Positions 36,025-45,933 of a stretch of 64,000 nt of DNA are shown here, one piece after another. The stretch covers positions 372,001-436,000 of the forward strand of contig NZ_CP146241.1 of the NCBI RefSeq assembly GCF_037039395.1, written 5' to 3'. Within the stretch, counting starts at the first letter, position 1, and the number at the start of each line of letters is the position of its first letter. The notes beneath the pieces were generated by a model. That model was not told the DNA's origin. It was given only the letters and a program-made list of their open reading frames with translations, and ran no database searches. The translations under genes and the position numbers were made by a program. This stretch comes from Agrobacterium vitis. GTDB lineage: Bacteria; Pseudomonadota; Alphaproteobacteria; Rhizobiales; Rhizobiaceae.

Positions 36025-37466
36025 ATGTCGGTTCGAGACGATGTGATGGCTGATATTGATAGCCATTGGAGCAAGCAGGAAATAGACGCGGGGTGTTTCA
36101 AGGATGCTCGCCTTGGCCGACGCTGCACAGAGCTTTTACGACAGCTCGGAGAGCACATGGGCGGCTCCATTCCTTTCGCCTGCCAGGACTGGGCCAACAC
36201 GAAAGCCGCTTATCGGATTTTCTCCAACCCGAATGTTGAGGAAGGCGATATCCTCAACGGTCATTTTGCCGCGACCGCTCAGCGCTACGCTGCTTCCCAA
36301 GGTCCGATCCTGGTGCTGCAGGACACAACCGAGTTCACCTATCAGCGCCGTAATCCGCATGCCGTTGGCTTTACGAAGAGCGTCAACAGTGGCCGAGACA
36401 AACAGGAGCGGCTGCGCCACCACACGGTCTGCGGAATATTGATGCATTCGAGCCTTGCTGTAACCTTGGATGGGCTACCCTTGGGGTTGGCGGCCGTCAA
36501 ATTCTGGAGCCGCGACAAGTTCAAGGGCACGGCCCAGCTGAAACGCAAGATCAATCCGACGCGTGTTCCGATCGAGGGCAAGGAAAGCATCCGTTGGCTG
36601 GAAAATCTTCGCCAATCCGTCGGGCTTCTCGGTCAACCAGACCGGTGCATTCATGTCGGCGATCGCGAAAGTGATATCTACGAACTCTACTGCCTGACCA
36701 GGGAGCTTGGCACGCACTTCGTCGTCCGCACCGTCGTCGACCGTTTGGCTGGCAACGGAGATCACACGATATCGGCTGAAATGCGCGATGTTGAAACTGT
36801 TGGCCGGCATCTGATCGAAGTTCGCGCTGATACTGACGAGGTCACTAAAGTCCACCTGGATATCCGATTCAAACGGATCCGGGTGTTGCCACCCATCGGC
36901 AAGAAGAAACGATATCCTGCATTGGACCTGACCGTCATTCACGCGGTGGAGCCCAGCCCTCGGCCGGCCGCAAGCGCATCGAGTGGAAGCTCCTGACCGA
37001 TCTTGAGGTGAATAGCTGCAAGGAGGCAGTCGAAAAAATCAAATGGTATGCGATGCGCTGGAAGATTGAGGTCTTCCATAAGATCCTGAAGTCCGGTTGC
37101 CGGGCTGAAGATGCAAGATTACGAACGGCCGATCGACTGGCAAACCTCGTCGCCGTGTTCTGCATTATGAGCTGGCGAGTGCTCTGGTTGACAATGCTTG
37201 CGCGCACTGCGCCCGAAACACCGCCAACTGCTGCTCTCACCGAACAGGAAATTGAAATTCTCGATCAAACGGTCAGCAACGCAGGTAACCGGCAGGCGAA
37301 GCCGGGATCGCTAAATTTCTATCTCATCAAACTCGCTCGCTTAGGTGGTTACCTTGCAAGAACATCAGATCCACCGCCGGGAAATACAGTCGTCTGGCGC
37401 GGCCTCAGACGGTTGACTGATGTTCGCCTCGGGACTGAAATAGCAGCGACACCGAGATGTGGGTAA
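36025..37466 (+). pseudogene. IS4-family (Tn5-type) transposase, frameshifted
   Basis: The first frame reads SHWSKQEIDAGCFKDARLGRRCTELLRQLGEHMGGSIP, then TTEFTYQRRNPHAVGFTKSVNSG (first D region) and HVGDRESDIYELY (second D). It then loses homology at about 36955 (AVEPSPRPAAS). The adjacent frame resumes with RKRIEWKLLTDLEVNSCKEAVEKIKWYAMRWKIEVFHKILKSGCRAED, which holds the Y-R-E-K signature of the IS4 family. It continues to 37466. A one-base shift near 36955-36970 therefore inactivates it. A reduced, inverted relic of the same element lies at 59174-59404, and a scrap of its end at about 33600-33635. Confidence 0.85.
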
Positions 37467-37554
37467 TTGCAAGCCGGTGAAGGCCGTCTTGTACGGGTGA
37501 GGAATATGGAAGAGCACTGGCTATATCGACGTCAATATAGCCGGTGTTGTAGCC

Positions 37555-37977
37555 ATGGACATTATCAGAGACCGTAAACAGGTGAGCCGCCTTGAGATTG
37601 TGGACAGCGGTCGGCGCCGCCGATTCAGTGACGAAGCCAAGCTTGCGATTGTAGCAGAGAGCCTCTCTGCTCCCCGGCAGGTGACGGTTACAGCCCAGCG
37701 CCATGGGATCACCCGCTTTCAGTTGAATAGCTGGCGCAAGGCGGCGCGGGAAGGAAGACTTGGCAATGGTTCATCGGAAGGGTTTGTTCCAGCCCTGGTC
37801 GTTCCGGAACGCACCGTGCCAGGTGAAGATGCTGCGCAGATAGCTCCCACAGAATGCCGGATGCCGAATAGCAGCCGTATGGAGGTGGTGATCGCAAACG
37901 GTCGGCGCGTCGTCGTTGATCAGACGGTCGATGTGAAAGCGTTGTTGCGGATCATCCGCGGCTTGGAGACACTTTAA
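37555..37977 (+). CDS. tnpA: IS66-family TnpA accessory protein (copy 2, intact)
   Basis: This protein of 140 residues has a helix-turn-helix head, RRRFSDEAKLAIVAESLSAPRQVTVTAQRHGITRFQLNSWRKAAREG. A variable middle and the typical IS66 tail [32 protein letters not shown] follow. It sits two bases before tnpB, as usual. A 24-bp palindrome with arms GGCTATAT and ATATAGCC at 37519-37542 lies just upstream. The paired copy at 19411 is interrupted by IS5. Without an intact tnpB and a tnpC this copy cannot support transposition by itself. Confidence 0.88.
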   Translation: MDIIRDRKQVSRLEIVDSGRRRRFSDEAKLAIVAESLSAPRQVTVTAQRHGITRFQLNSWRKAAREGRLGNGSSEGFVPALVVPERTVPGEDAAQIAPTECRMPNSSRMEVVIANGRRVVVDQTVDVKALLRIIRGLETL

Positions 37978-37979
37978 CT

Positions 37980-38328
37980 ATGAACCCGTTTCCGATGGGC
38001 ACAACCGTGAAGGTTTGGCTGGCGACTGGCTATACGGACATGCGGCGCGGCTTTCCATCTTTGGCCCTTCAAGTGCAGGAAATCTTGAAGCATGACCCGC
38101 TGAGTGGTCACCTTTTCTGCTTTAGGGGTCGTCGTTCTGACGTGATCAAGATCATCTGGCATGACGGATTGGGCGCCTGCCTGTTTACCCGGCGGCTGGA
38201 ACGAGGGCGGTTCATTTGGCCAAACGTGGAAGGTGGGGCGGTAACAATCTCGACAGCGCAGCTGGGCTCAAACCACTCCAAGCGGCTGCGTTTAAGAGAC
38301 GTGGTCGTGAGCGTTGGAGGTAAGTCCA
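37980..38328 (+). pseudogene. tnpB: IS66-family TnpB (copy 2), fused to group II intron sequence
   Basis: This repeats the TnpB at 21050 base for base up to TAAGTCC at about 38328, including the same loss of homology after GGAVTISTAQLG. After 38328 it runs straight into the C-terminal part of a group II intron reverse transcriptase instead of the intron 5' region. The open frame continues to 38900 as a chimaera. Confidence 0.78.
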
Positions 38329-38900
38329 TGCGCGCCGAAAGTTCTTCGAACTCGCTGACGTCTCTCGTCGTGCGCGCCGGGGCCATCCTCAGCCGCGGTC
38401 GCGCGGATGAGGCGCTGGCGTGGACGAAGGCGGTGATGACGAATCTGGGGCTGACGCTCAACGAGGCGAAGACCTCGGTGAAGGATGCCCGGCGCGAAAG
38501 CTTTGACTTCCTTGGGTACACCCTGGGACCGCGCCACCTGCCCAACGGAGGGCGCTGGTATCTGGGAGCAAGCCCGTCCAAGAAGAGTGTGCAGAGGGTC
38601 AAACTGAAGGTTGGCGAACTGTTGGTGCCGGGTAACAAGGGTGCATGGGATGAGGTCAGGGCACGATTGAACCGCGTCTTGCGCGGATGGTCGGCCTACT
38701 TTTCCTACGGCGCTCTGGCGTCCGCATACGAGGCCGTCGATCAGCATGTCTATGATCGGACGCGGCACTTCCTCCGACAACGACACAAAGTGCAAGGGCG
38801 TGGGACGGACCGGTTTTCCCGTGAGCATGTCTACGGGGAACTGGCCGTTCTGAGCCTTCGACGCGAGCGCGGGCGGTCGTCGCCGTGGGCCTTACGATGA
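38329..38900 (+). pseudogene. Group II intron reverse transcriptase, C-terminal half
   Basis: Codons read ILSRGRADEALAWTKAVMTNLGLTLNEAKTSVKDARRESFDFLGYTLGP, the RT7 and thumb region. The maturase-specific domain follows (LNRVLRGWSAYFSYGALASAYEAVDQHVYDRTRHFLRQRHKV). The first half with the YADD box is missing; the codons before ILSRGRA look like a shifted remnant of it. It comes from a related but different intron than the 5' half at 21784-22539. The intron's domain V follows 13 bases after the stop. Confidence 0.85.
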
Positions 38901-38908
38901 AGCCAGTC

Positions 38909-38946
<38 letters not shown>

Positions 38947-38999
38947 TGAGCGGGGACGGGAAACGGGGCTTCGCCACCGCGCCCGTCCTCGACTCTACA

Positions 39000-39402
39000 G
39001 ATCAAGGGCCGCAAGCGGCACATTCTGGTCGACACTCTTGGCATGCTTCTGAAAGCCGAGGTCCACTCGGCAGGAATTCAGGATCGTGATGGAGCAGCAC
39101 TTGTTTTCGACAGGCTCGCCAACCGTTTTCCCTTTATCGAGAAAATCTGTGGCGACGGCGGCTATCAGGGCACAACGGTAGAAGAGGCCAGCCCGCGACC
39201 GATGGAGATTATCAAACGAAACCAGGCCGGTTTCCAGGTGCTACCGAAGCGATGGATTGTCGAACGAAAGCTGGCTTGGCTCGGCATAAACCGCCGAATG
39301 GCAAAGGATTTCGAGCGTTTCTCGGCCACAAGCCTAGCCTTCATCCAAACAGCAATGATCAAGCTCATGACAAGAAGGCTCGCTCGATACCCGCTTTCTT
39401 GA
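39000..39402 (+). pseudogene. IS5-family transposase, C-terminal fragment (intron 3' exon)
   Basis: The frame opens right after the intron end with IKGRKRHILVDTLGMLLKAEVHSAGIQDRDGAAL, CGDGGYQGTT and PKRWIVERKLAWLGINRRMAKDFERFSATSLAFIQTAMIKLMTRRLARY. This is the second half of an IS427-type IS5 transposase. The N-terminal half is absent. The intron therefore originally sat inside this transposase gene, at the KKIKGRKRH motif. Confidence 0.8.
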
Positions 39403-39507
39403 ACAGATGGGGTGATTGGGGTCTGCGCCGCGGGTGTGGCTGCTCCCCTTGAGGATGTTAGAACGTGGTCCGTGTTGATCGGCCACAAGCATCGAAAGGA
39501 AGCAGCC

Positions 39508-40545
39508 ATGATGTACTATGCTGGAATGGACGTGTCTTTGGAAGAAACATCGATCTGTATCGTCGACGAGACCGGCCGGATCGTGCAGGAGACGCGGGCG
39601 GCGAGTGAGCCGCAGGCGTTGATCGCAGCACTTGAGGATATTGGTCTGCCAATGTAGCGCATTGGCCTTGAAGCGTGCTCGCTGACGGCCTGGCTGCATG
39701 ACGGGTTGCGGGGCGCGGGATTGGCAGCGATTTGCATCGAGACGCGCCAGGCCAATGCGGCAATGAAGACGATGCCCAACAAGACCGATCGCAATGATGC
39801 ACGCGCCTTGGCACAGATCATGCGCACCGGTTGGTTCCGGCGGGTGCATGTCAAGAGCCGCCAATGCCGGCTGTGGCGCTCGCTTCTGGTCGCACGCCGG
39901 ACGGTGATGAACGAGATGCGCTCGATCGAGAATGTGGTGCGCGCCATTCTGCGGGAGGGCGGCATCAAGCTTGGGACGCCAAGTCGTGCAGACTTTGCAG
40001 GAAAGGCGCGCCAGATAGCGAACAGCGATCCGCTGGTGATGGCGCTGGTCGAGCCGCTATTGGCCGTGCTTGCCACGATGCTGGAACAGTTCGCCCAACT
40101 GACGAAACAGGTGCTCGACGTTGCCAAAGGTGAGATGACATGCCGTCGGCTGATGAGTGTGCCCGGCGTAGGACCGATCACCGCGTTGGCCTTCCGTGCC
40201 ACCATCGATCGCCCAGACCGGTTCCGTCGGTCGCGCGATGTCGGTGCCAATCTCGGCCTGACGCCGTCGCGCTATCAATCCGGCGAGACCGACATCCAGG
40301 GTCGGATCAGCCGATGTGGTGACGAAATCGCTCGAACCGCGCTTTATGAAGCAGCTCATTCGCTGCTGGTGCGGTCGAAAAAATGGTCGAGCCTCAGGGC
40401 CTGGGGCATGAGCATTGCCAAGCGCCGCGGCATGGCGCGGGCACGCGTCGCAGTCGCCCGAAAACTTGCGGTGATCCTGCATCGCATGTGGTGCGACGGT
40501 TCCGCATTCCGTTTCGGAAAGCAGGCCGACCTCGCAGCAGCCTGA
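39508..40545 (+). pseudogene. IS110-family transposase with an in-frame amber codon
   Basis: Codons from MMYYAGMDVSLEETSICIVDETG run 49 residues to TAG at 39655-39657, then continue in the same frame with RIGLEACSLTAWLHDGL to 40545, 346 codons including the internal and terminal stops. The DEDD catalytic start (GMDVSLE), the NKTDRNDARALAQIMR block and the C-terminal MSVPGVGPITALAFRATIDRPDRFRRSRDVGANLGLTPSRYQSGE block are clear. Only the single stop disrupts the gene, so it is a young pseudogene. Confidence 0.88.
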
Positions 40546-40971
40546 TGATGAACAACCGGAGGGAAAAGGCACAAACAGCAAGTTCTGCTTGAAAGGCAAA
40601 TCGGATCGTTCCCGTGGGGACGATGGGCAAGGTGATCTCGTTTAGAGTCTCGAACCTGAGGGCGAAAACCCCAAGGTCGTGAAACAGATTGGGACACCTT
40701 GCCTTCCTGACCCCATCATGCGGCGGCCACGCGCCGACCGCGAAGAGAAGCGAGTGACCCGCGGGGCGGTATGATCCGAAATTTAGATCGGGAGCAGCTT
40801 GACTTCAACGATCCCAATCAGAGAAGACTCTAAGGACGCAGCCGGCTCATAAAAACCGGCGCAATCCGATCAGACTAGCCCGGCTCCGATACGCGCGCGA
40901 GGCCCTATCCCGCGGCCTTCCTCGGATGCTTACTGAGCAGCAATGGAACGTGTCGCCAAGGCAGTGAGGCA
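40546..40971. other. Non-coding stretch between IS110 and the T-DNA border
   Basis: The first ~180 bases are probably the non-coding tail of the IS110 element. I see no gene. The stretch is GC-rich up to 40960 and then meets the AT-rich T-DNA border. Confidence 0.4.
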
Positions 40972-40996
40972 TGGCAGGATATATTCTGATGTAAAA
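40972..40996 (+). repeat. T-DNA border, left-border orientation
   Basis: The 25 bases begin TGGCAGGATATAT and end GATGTAAAA, matching the consensus TGRCAGGATATAT-N6-GTAAAY at every position except the last (A instead of C or T). VirD2 nicks such sites after the third base of the bottom strand. With the border at 59096 in the same orientation it encloses an 18-kb T-DNA, and this one is the left border by orientation. The GC content drops sharply just inside it. Confidence 0.88.
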
Positions 40997-41016
40997 AACA
41001 AAATTATCTGCGCTCA
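40977..41016. repeat. Left arm of a ~40-bp inverted repeat overlapping the T-DNA border
   Basis: From GGATATATTCTGATG through CAAAATTATCTGCGCTCA this repeats, inverted, at 45007-45047 with a one-A length difference. The IS21 element lies between the arms. Without the IS the arms would be 51 bases apart. The right arm preserves the GGATATATTCTGATGTAAAA part of the border but not the bases next to the nick. Confidence 0.85.
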
Positions 41017-41190
41017 CAGTGCGGGTTTCACAAAATCCCGGACAAAGATTTCAGTAAGTCGCGGACACCGAATTCAGAAAGTTCGGGACAGCAAATTCAG
41101 TAAGTCGTGGACAGAAGCGACAGCGGATTTAGATCGAATCTCGTGAGCGCCGATCCGGCAATTTGTCCTCGTGTTTTAAGCGAGGATCTA

Positions 41191-42744
41191 ATGCCTAGAC
41201 GGAAGCAAGCGAGACATACTGATGTGAAAGACATTTGATCGATACTGCGGCTGACGTTCGAGCAGGAATTGTCGATACGCGCCGTTTCTGAGCGGCTGAA
41301 GATGAGCAAGACGTCGGTCTCAACGTATCTGCTGCGGGCGCGGGAGGCGGGGCTTGCAGCATGGCCACTTCCACCCGGTCTGGATGATGACGAGCTCTTG
41401 GAGCAGCGACTATTCCGGCGGATGGGGCGACCTCCTCGAGACAGCGAGGAACCGAACTGGCCGAAAGTGGCCAGCGAGTTGAAACGCAAAGGCGTGACGC
41501 TCAACCTGCTATGGCAGGAATACCGGGAGGTCCATCCGGATGGATACGGCTACACCTGGTTCTGCTGCCGATTTGCTGATTATGAGAGCCGCGCCAAACC
41601 CACCTATCGCAGTCGTCATGTGGCTGGTGTCGCGATGGAATGCGACTATGCCGGCCATACGATCCCGATCATCGATCCGTCTTCTGGCGAGATCCGGGCA
41701 GCACAGATTTATGCGGCCGTGCTGAGTGCATCGCAATTGGTGTTCTCCTATGCCAGCTTCAGTCAGAAGCTGCCGGATTGGATCGAGGCGAACCAGCGAG
41801 CCTTCAGTTACTTCGGTGGGGTGACGAAGACAACGATCTGCGACAACCTCAAATCCGCGATTGCCAAGGCTCTCTGGTTCGAACCGACGTTGAACGCGAC
41901 ATTTGCTGCCTTCGCCGAACACTACGATACGACCGTATTGCCAGCACGGCCGCGGCGTCCTCGGGATAAACCATCCGCGGAGGGATCGGTTTTAATCGTC
42001 GAGAGGTGGGTTCTGGCCAGACTTCGAAACGACCGTTTCTTCAGCCTTGTCGATCTCAATATCCGCATCAGCGCTCTGATCGAGGACCTTAACACCCGTA
42101 CCATGCGTCGGTATGGAAAATCCCGGCGAGCCCTGTTCGATGAGGTCGAGCGCTCCCAGCTCAAGCCACTGCCGCCAACGCCGTTTGAATACGCGGAATG
42201 GAAGGTCGCCAAGGTTCATCCCGATTACCATGTCGACGTCGATAAGACGTTCTATTCCGTGCCGCACGGTCTGATCGGCAGGAAGGTCGATATCAGGCTG
42301 ACGTATCGAGCGGTCGAGATCTTCTTTGACCACAAGCGGGTCGCCAGCCACATCCGAAGCTCCCAGCGTTCCGGCCATATCACTGTCAATGAGCATATGC
42401 CGAAAGCTCACCAGCGCTATGCAAACACGACGCCTCACACGTTGCGCAAGGAAGCGGCGAAGGTTGGGGCCAATACTGCGATATTTATCGAGCGTCTGCT
42501 TAGCGATCGGCCGCACCCGGAGCAAGGCTACAGATCCGCTCAGGGCATTCTCTCCCTGGCGCGTCGTTACGAAACCGATCGGCTGGAATTGGCCTGTGAG
42601 CGTGCGTTGGTCATCAATGCGCTGACCTATTCGTCTGTCGCCAACATTCTCAGATCTGGTCTCGATCAGGCTCCTGCCGCAAGCGAGACCGTGAAGCCGG
42701 CACCGCCGCACGGCAATATCCGCGGCAAAACCTACTACCAATGA
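41191..42744 (+). pseudogene. istA: IstA transposase of the IS21-family element, with an in-frame TGA
   Basis: The natural start is ATG 41191 (MPRRKQARHTDVKDI), followed by TGA at 41236-41238 where relatives have arginine. The frame then continues SILRLTFEQELSIRAVSERLKMSKTSVSTYLLRAREAG for 500 more codons. The rest is complete: helix-turn-helix, the DDE core (MECDYAGHTIPIIDPSSGE; CDNLKSAIAKALWFEPTLN) and the C-terminal beta domain (YHVDVDKTFYSVPHGLIGRKVDIRLT). Translation could restart at TTG 41269 and make a nearly full protein without the first DNA-binding residues. A CGA-to-TGA change is the simplest explanation. Confidence 0.85.
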
Positions 42745-43246
42745 AAGGACATCTAATGCTGACACATCCAACACTGGACCAGATGAGTGCGCTTGGTCCT
42801 GCCGGAATGGCAACCGCCTATCGCGAACTTATCGAGCAAGTTCATGGAAATGATCTTAGCTTTGACGAACGGCTTGGCCTGATGCTCGACCGCGAGATCG
42901 CACTACGAACCGACCGACGGCTGACCAATCGGCTCGCCACAGCAAAGCTTCGATTTGCCAATGCCTCGATCGAAGACATCGATTTTAGATCTCACCGCGG
43001 CCTTGATCGTCGCAATGTCTTGTCCTTGGCGCAGGGCGCATGGCTGAAGGCAAACGAGAACCTGATCCTGACAGGCCAAACGGGCACTGGAAAAACTTGG
43101 ATTGCCTGCGCCTTTGCGAGACAGGCGGCCCGCCTCGACTACTCTGTCCTCTACGTTCGTATGCCGCGGCTCTTCGAGGATCTCGCACTTGCCAGGCTCG
43201 ATGGACGCTTTCCGCGCCTCATCGACAAGCTGGCACGTGTTCAGTT

Positions 43247-44556
43247 GGACACCTCTAAAAACCTCCCCATTTTCCGCGTTTCATGATTCAATCCGGCCAG
43301 TGTGATTTTCTGGGAGCGGATGATGCGTGGGCAACCGGGCTTTTGGGATTTGGATGATCGTTACGAACGGCTGAGTGCCGTCGGCGATCCGCTGGAGAAG
43401 CTCAACAGCATCATTCCATGGGCGATATTTGAAAAACCTTTAGCGAAGGCGCTGAAGCGGTCCGACGGATCGAAGGGTGGACGTCCACCATTTCCGTCGG
43501 TTCTGATGTTTAAAATCCTGGTGCTGCAAGCGCTTTATAATCTCTCCGACGACCAAGCGGAGTTTGTTATCCAGGACCGGCTGTCGTTTATGCGTTTCCT
43601 TGGCCTTTCCCTTTCGCAGAAGGTGCCGGATGCCAAGACGATCTGGCTGTTCCGAGAGAGTTTGGTGCGTGCAGGTGCCATTGATAATCTGTTTGCCCGT
43701 TTCGACAAGCATCTCTCACGTTCCGGATATCTGGCCAAAGGCGGGCAGATCGTTGACGCCACGATCATCCAGGCTCCCAAGCAACATAACAGCCAGGACG
43801 AGAAAGACGCGATCAAGGCCGGCGAAATCCCTGAGGACTGGAAGGATAAACCCGCCAGGCTGGCCCAGAAGGACCGCGACGCGCGATGGACAGTGAAGTA
43901 TTCCAAGGCGAAACGGCCAACGGAGACGCCGACGTCGACGACGACTGGCCAGCACGATATTGCCATTCCAATGTTTGGTTACAAAAACCATGCAGGCATC
44001 GACCGAGCCCATGGCTTTATCCGGGGATGGACGGTGACGAGTGCGAGCGCCCATGACGGAGCCCAGCTTCGAAACGTAGTGACCAAAGACAATACCGCGT
44101 CGACGGTCTGGGCCGATACGGCCTATCGCTCCAAGACCAACGAGGAATGGTTGCAGGACAATGGCCTAAAGTCCGACATCCATCAGAAGAAGCCAAAGGG
44201 CAAACCCATGCCGGAGGCGATGTCGCGCGCCAACGGCCGTCGTTCGAAGGTCCGCTCCGCCATCGAACATGTCTTTGCGCGGCAGAAGGACAAGATGAAG
44301 CTCTTCGTGCGCACCATCGGAATCAGCCGAGCGAGGGTGAAGATCGGCATGGCCAATATCACCTACAACATGCTTCGCTATGTCTGGCTGACTGGAAAAC
44401 CACGGACCGCATAACGCGCAGCTGGCCGGAAGGCCGAAATGCATGCCGCAGATGCGGCAATCATCACAAAAAATGGGCGATCATCCGCGCGAGTTCATCG
44501 CGGAAATACATCCACGGCACCATCTTGCCAACTGCGACCGGTAAATCGAGGTGTCC
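43247..44556 (+). mobile_element. IS5-family element, copy 2 (1310 bp), AGTT target duplication
   Basis: The ends GGACACCTC and GAGGTGTCC are flanked by AGTT on both sides (43243-43246 and 44557-44560), a clean 4-bp duplication. The element sits in istB. Its reading is the same as copy 1. Confidence 0.95.
43302..44414 (+). CDS. IS5-family transposase (copy 2)
   Basis: This is an intact 370-residue DDE transposase, identical in reading to that at 19636-20748. It carries the catalytic blocks [22 protein letters not shown] and [18 protein letters not shown]. With clean target duplications and no mutations, this copy is the best candidate for the active source of the family in this window. Confidence 0.95.
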   Translation: MIFWERMMRGQPGFWDLDDRYERLSAVGDPLEKLNSIIPWAIFEKPLAKALKRSDGSKGGRPPFPSVLMFKILVLQALYNLSDDQAEFVIQDRLSFMRFLGLSLSQKVPDAKTIWLFRESLVRAGAIDNLFARFDKHLSRSGYLAKGGQIVDATIIQAPKQHNSQDEKDAIKAGEIPEDWKDKPARLAQKDRDARWTVKYSKAKRPTETPTSTTTGQHDIAIPMFGYKNHAGIDRAHGFIRGWTVTSASAHDGAQLRNVVTKDNTASTVWADTAYRSKTNEEWLQDNGLKSDIHQKKPKGKPMPEAMSRANGRRSKVRSAIEHVFARQKDKMKLFVRTIGISRARVKIGMANITYNMLRYVWLTGKPRTA

Positions 44557-45006
44557 AGTTGCTGGTGTTGGATGACTGGGGAACCCATACCCTGAATGAC
44601 CGACAGCGCCTCGATTTGCTCGAAATCTTCGAGGAGCGATATCGAAGGAAATCGACCCTGATCACAGCTCAGCTTCCGGTGGCCGCCTGGCACGAAATGA
44701 TTGGAGAAGCCACTTTGGCCGATGCGATTTTGGATCGCATTGTTCACAACGCCCACCGCATCACTCTAGAAGGCGACAGCATGCGCAAACGAAAAACGCC
44801 GACGCTCTTGACCGGCGACGAAATAACCGAACACAATCACGCGTAACAGCAACAAGGCAACCGGGATTCGATCGCATCCGTTGTCCGCGACTTAGCGAAA
44901 CGCTTGTCCGCGACTTGCTGAAACCGCTGTCCCGATTTAGCGAAATCCGCACTCACAGCTCTTTCGCCTTTGCCGATCCCTAACGGGCTCGGCAAATACA
45001 GAGCAA

Positions 45007-45047
45007 TGAGCGCAGATAATTTTGTTTTTTTACATCAGAATATATCC
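45007..45047. repeat. Right arm of the inverted repeat, a disabled border-like sequence
   Basis: Read on the minus strand this contains GGATATATTCTGATGTAAAA preceded by TTTG instead of TGGCA. The 12 core bases of a T-DNA border are kept but the nick-side bases are lost. It mirrors 40977-41016 on the other side of the IS21 element. Confidence 0.8.
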
Positions 45048-45933
45048 CAAAGTCTTAATGTATTTCATGATCATACAATTTTTTTTGCTTTATAGTTCGT
45101 TCATATATACGTATATTTTAATTGATCTATGAATTTATATTATTAAAATAATGAAAGGGACATCTAAAAATTTAGAAAATATTCAATTTATTTAATATTA
45201 TATTGGCATGGATATTTAGATCAACGCCTCAAACATAGGTTACATCACAAAGTAGCTAATAATAAGAAACATAATTGAATCGGCTTCATAGACCAAATGA
45301 CTCCTCATTCCTCGGCTTTGCTGTTGCCCCACTTGGTAACAATGTCGTCGGCCGATATTTCCTCCATGCCAGCACTCGCCAGGGTGATGCCAATTTTCTC
45401 AAGGTCAATCTCCCCCAGTATGTTCAGTGACTCAACAGCCCATTCGAGTTTCTTGACGTTGATACCAAACTTCTTGCCAAGGTCCCTGAAGAGGATCAAC
45501 ATCCGACCGTCCTCCATGATGTAACGATGTTTGAAGTTCTTGGGTGCTCCCTCGGTGGCATTATGGGAAACGGATTTCGATACGAAATCATGGATTGTTG
45601 CGGCATCCTTTCCGTACCACCCATTGAGAAGATCGAGAACAGTGCGGGGTTTGATACCTAACTTCTTCAAAAGTTCTATGCGCTCTTGGTCAAGAGCCTT
45701 CATGGCCTCCGTGACAATTGGTGTCATTCCTTCCTTGTAGAAATAGAAGTCCTCCTTAGTGTCTATCTTGGCGGCGTTAAAAATCACTGCGGGAGTGTGG
45801 CAGATACAGTTCGTGCAGTTGAGGGCCACTTCCAATCCGTTGGCAAGCCAAACGAGATTATTAGGGAATAGATCACCTATTTCTTTGGCCAGGGAGGGTT
45901 CGGGATGGGGAGTGGTGAAGGTGATCTCCAACT

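Larger units (their letters stand above)
42756..44846 (+). pseudogene. istB: IstB ATPase of the IS21-family element, split by IS5 copy 2
   Basis: The 5' part (42756-43246, [25 protein letters not shown]) includes Walker [21 protein letters not shown]. The 3' part (44557-44846) resumes at [40 protein letters not shown], which is Walker B and sensor. Removing the IS5 copy and one AGTT gives a continuous reading frame, so the interruption is clean and recent. IstB is the helper ATPase of IS21 transposition. Its loss, plus the TGA in istA, leaves the element immobile. Confidence 0.9.
41020..44951. mobile_element. IS21-family element, itself interrupted by IS5 copy 2
   Basis: The ends are TGCGGGTTTCAC on the left and GCGAAATCCGCA on the right, an imperfect inverted repeat in the TG...CA form of IS21. 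Both flanks carry CTCACAG (41013-41019 and 44952-44958), a 7-bp target duplication. Repeated GTCCGCGACTT/GTCSCGATTT motifs inside each end fit the multiple transposase-binding repeats of this family. It contains istA and istB; istB is split by IS5 copy 2. Confidence 0.82.

Noticed and set aside
44960..45000. Hairpin with GCCGATCCCTAACGGGCTCGGC as a bacterial terminator
   Set aside because: It has no U-tract and sits in the loop of the border inverted repeat; a structural role is as likely, so no terminator was called.
45048..45304. A gene in the AT-rich stretch before the opine synthase stop
   Set aside because: Only low-complexity AT sequence with frequent stops; it is best read as the synthase 3' region.
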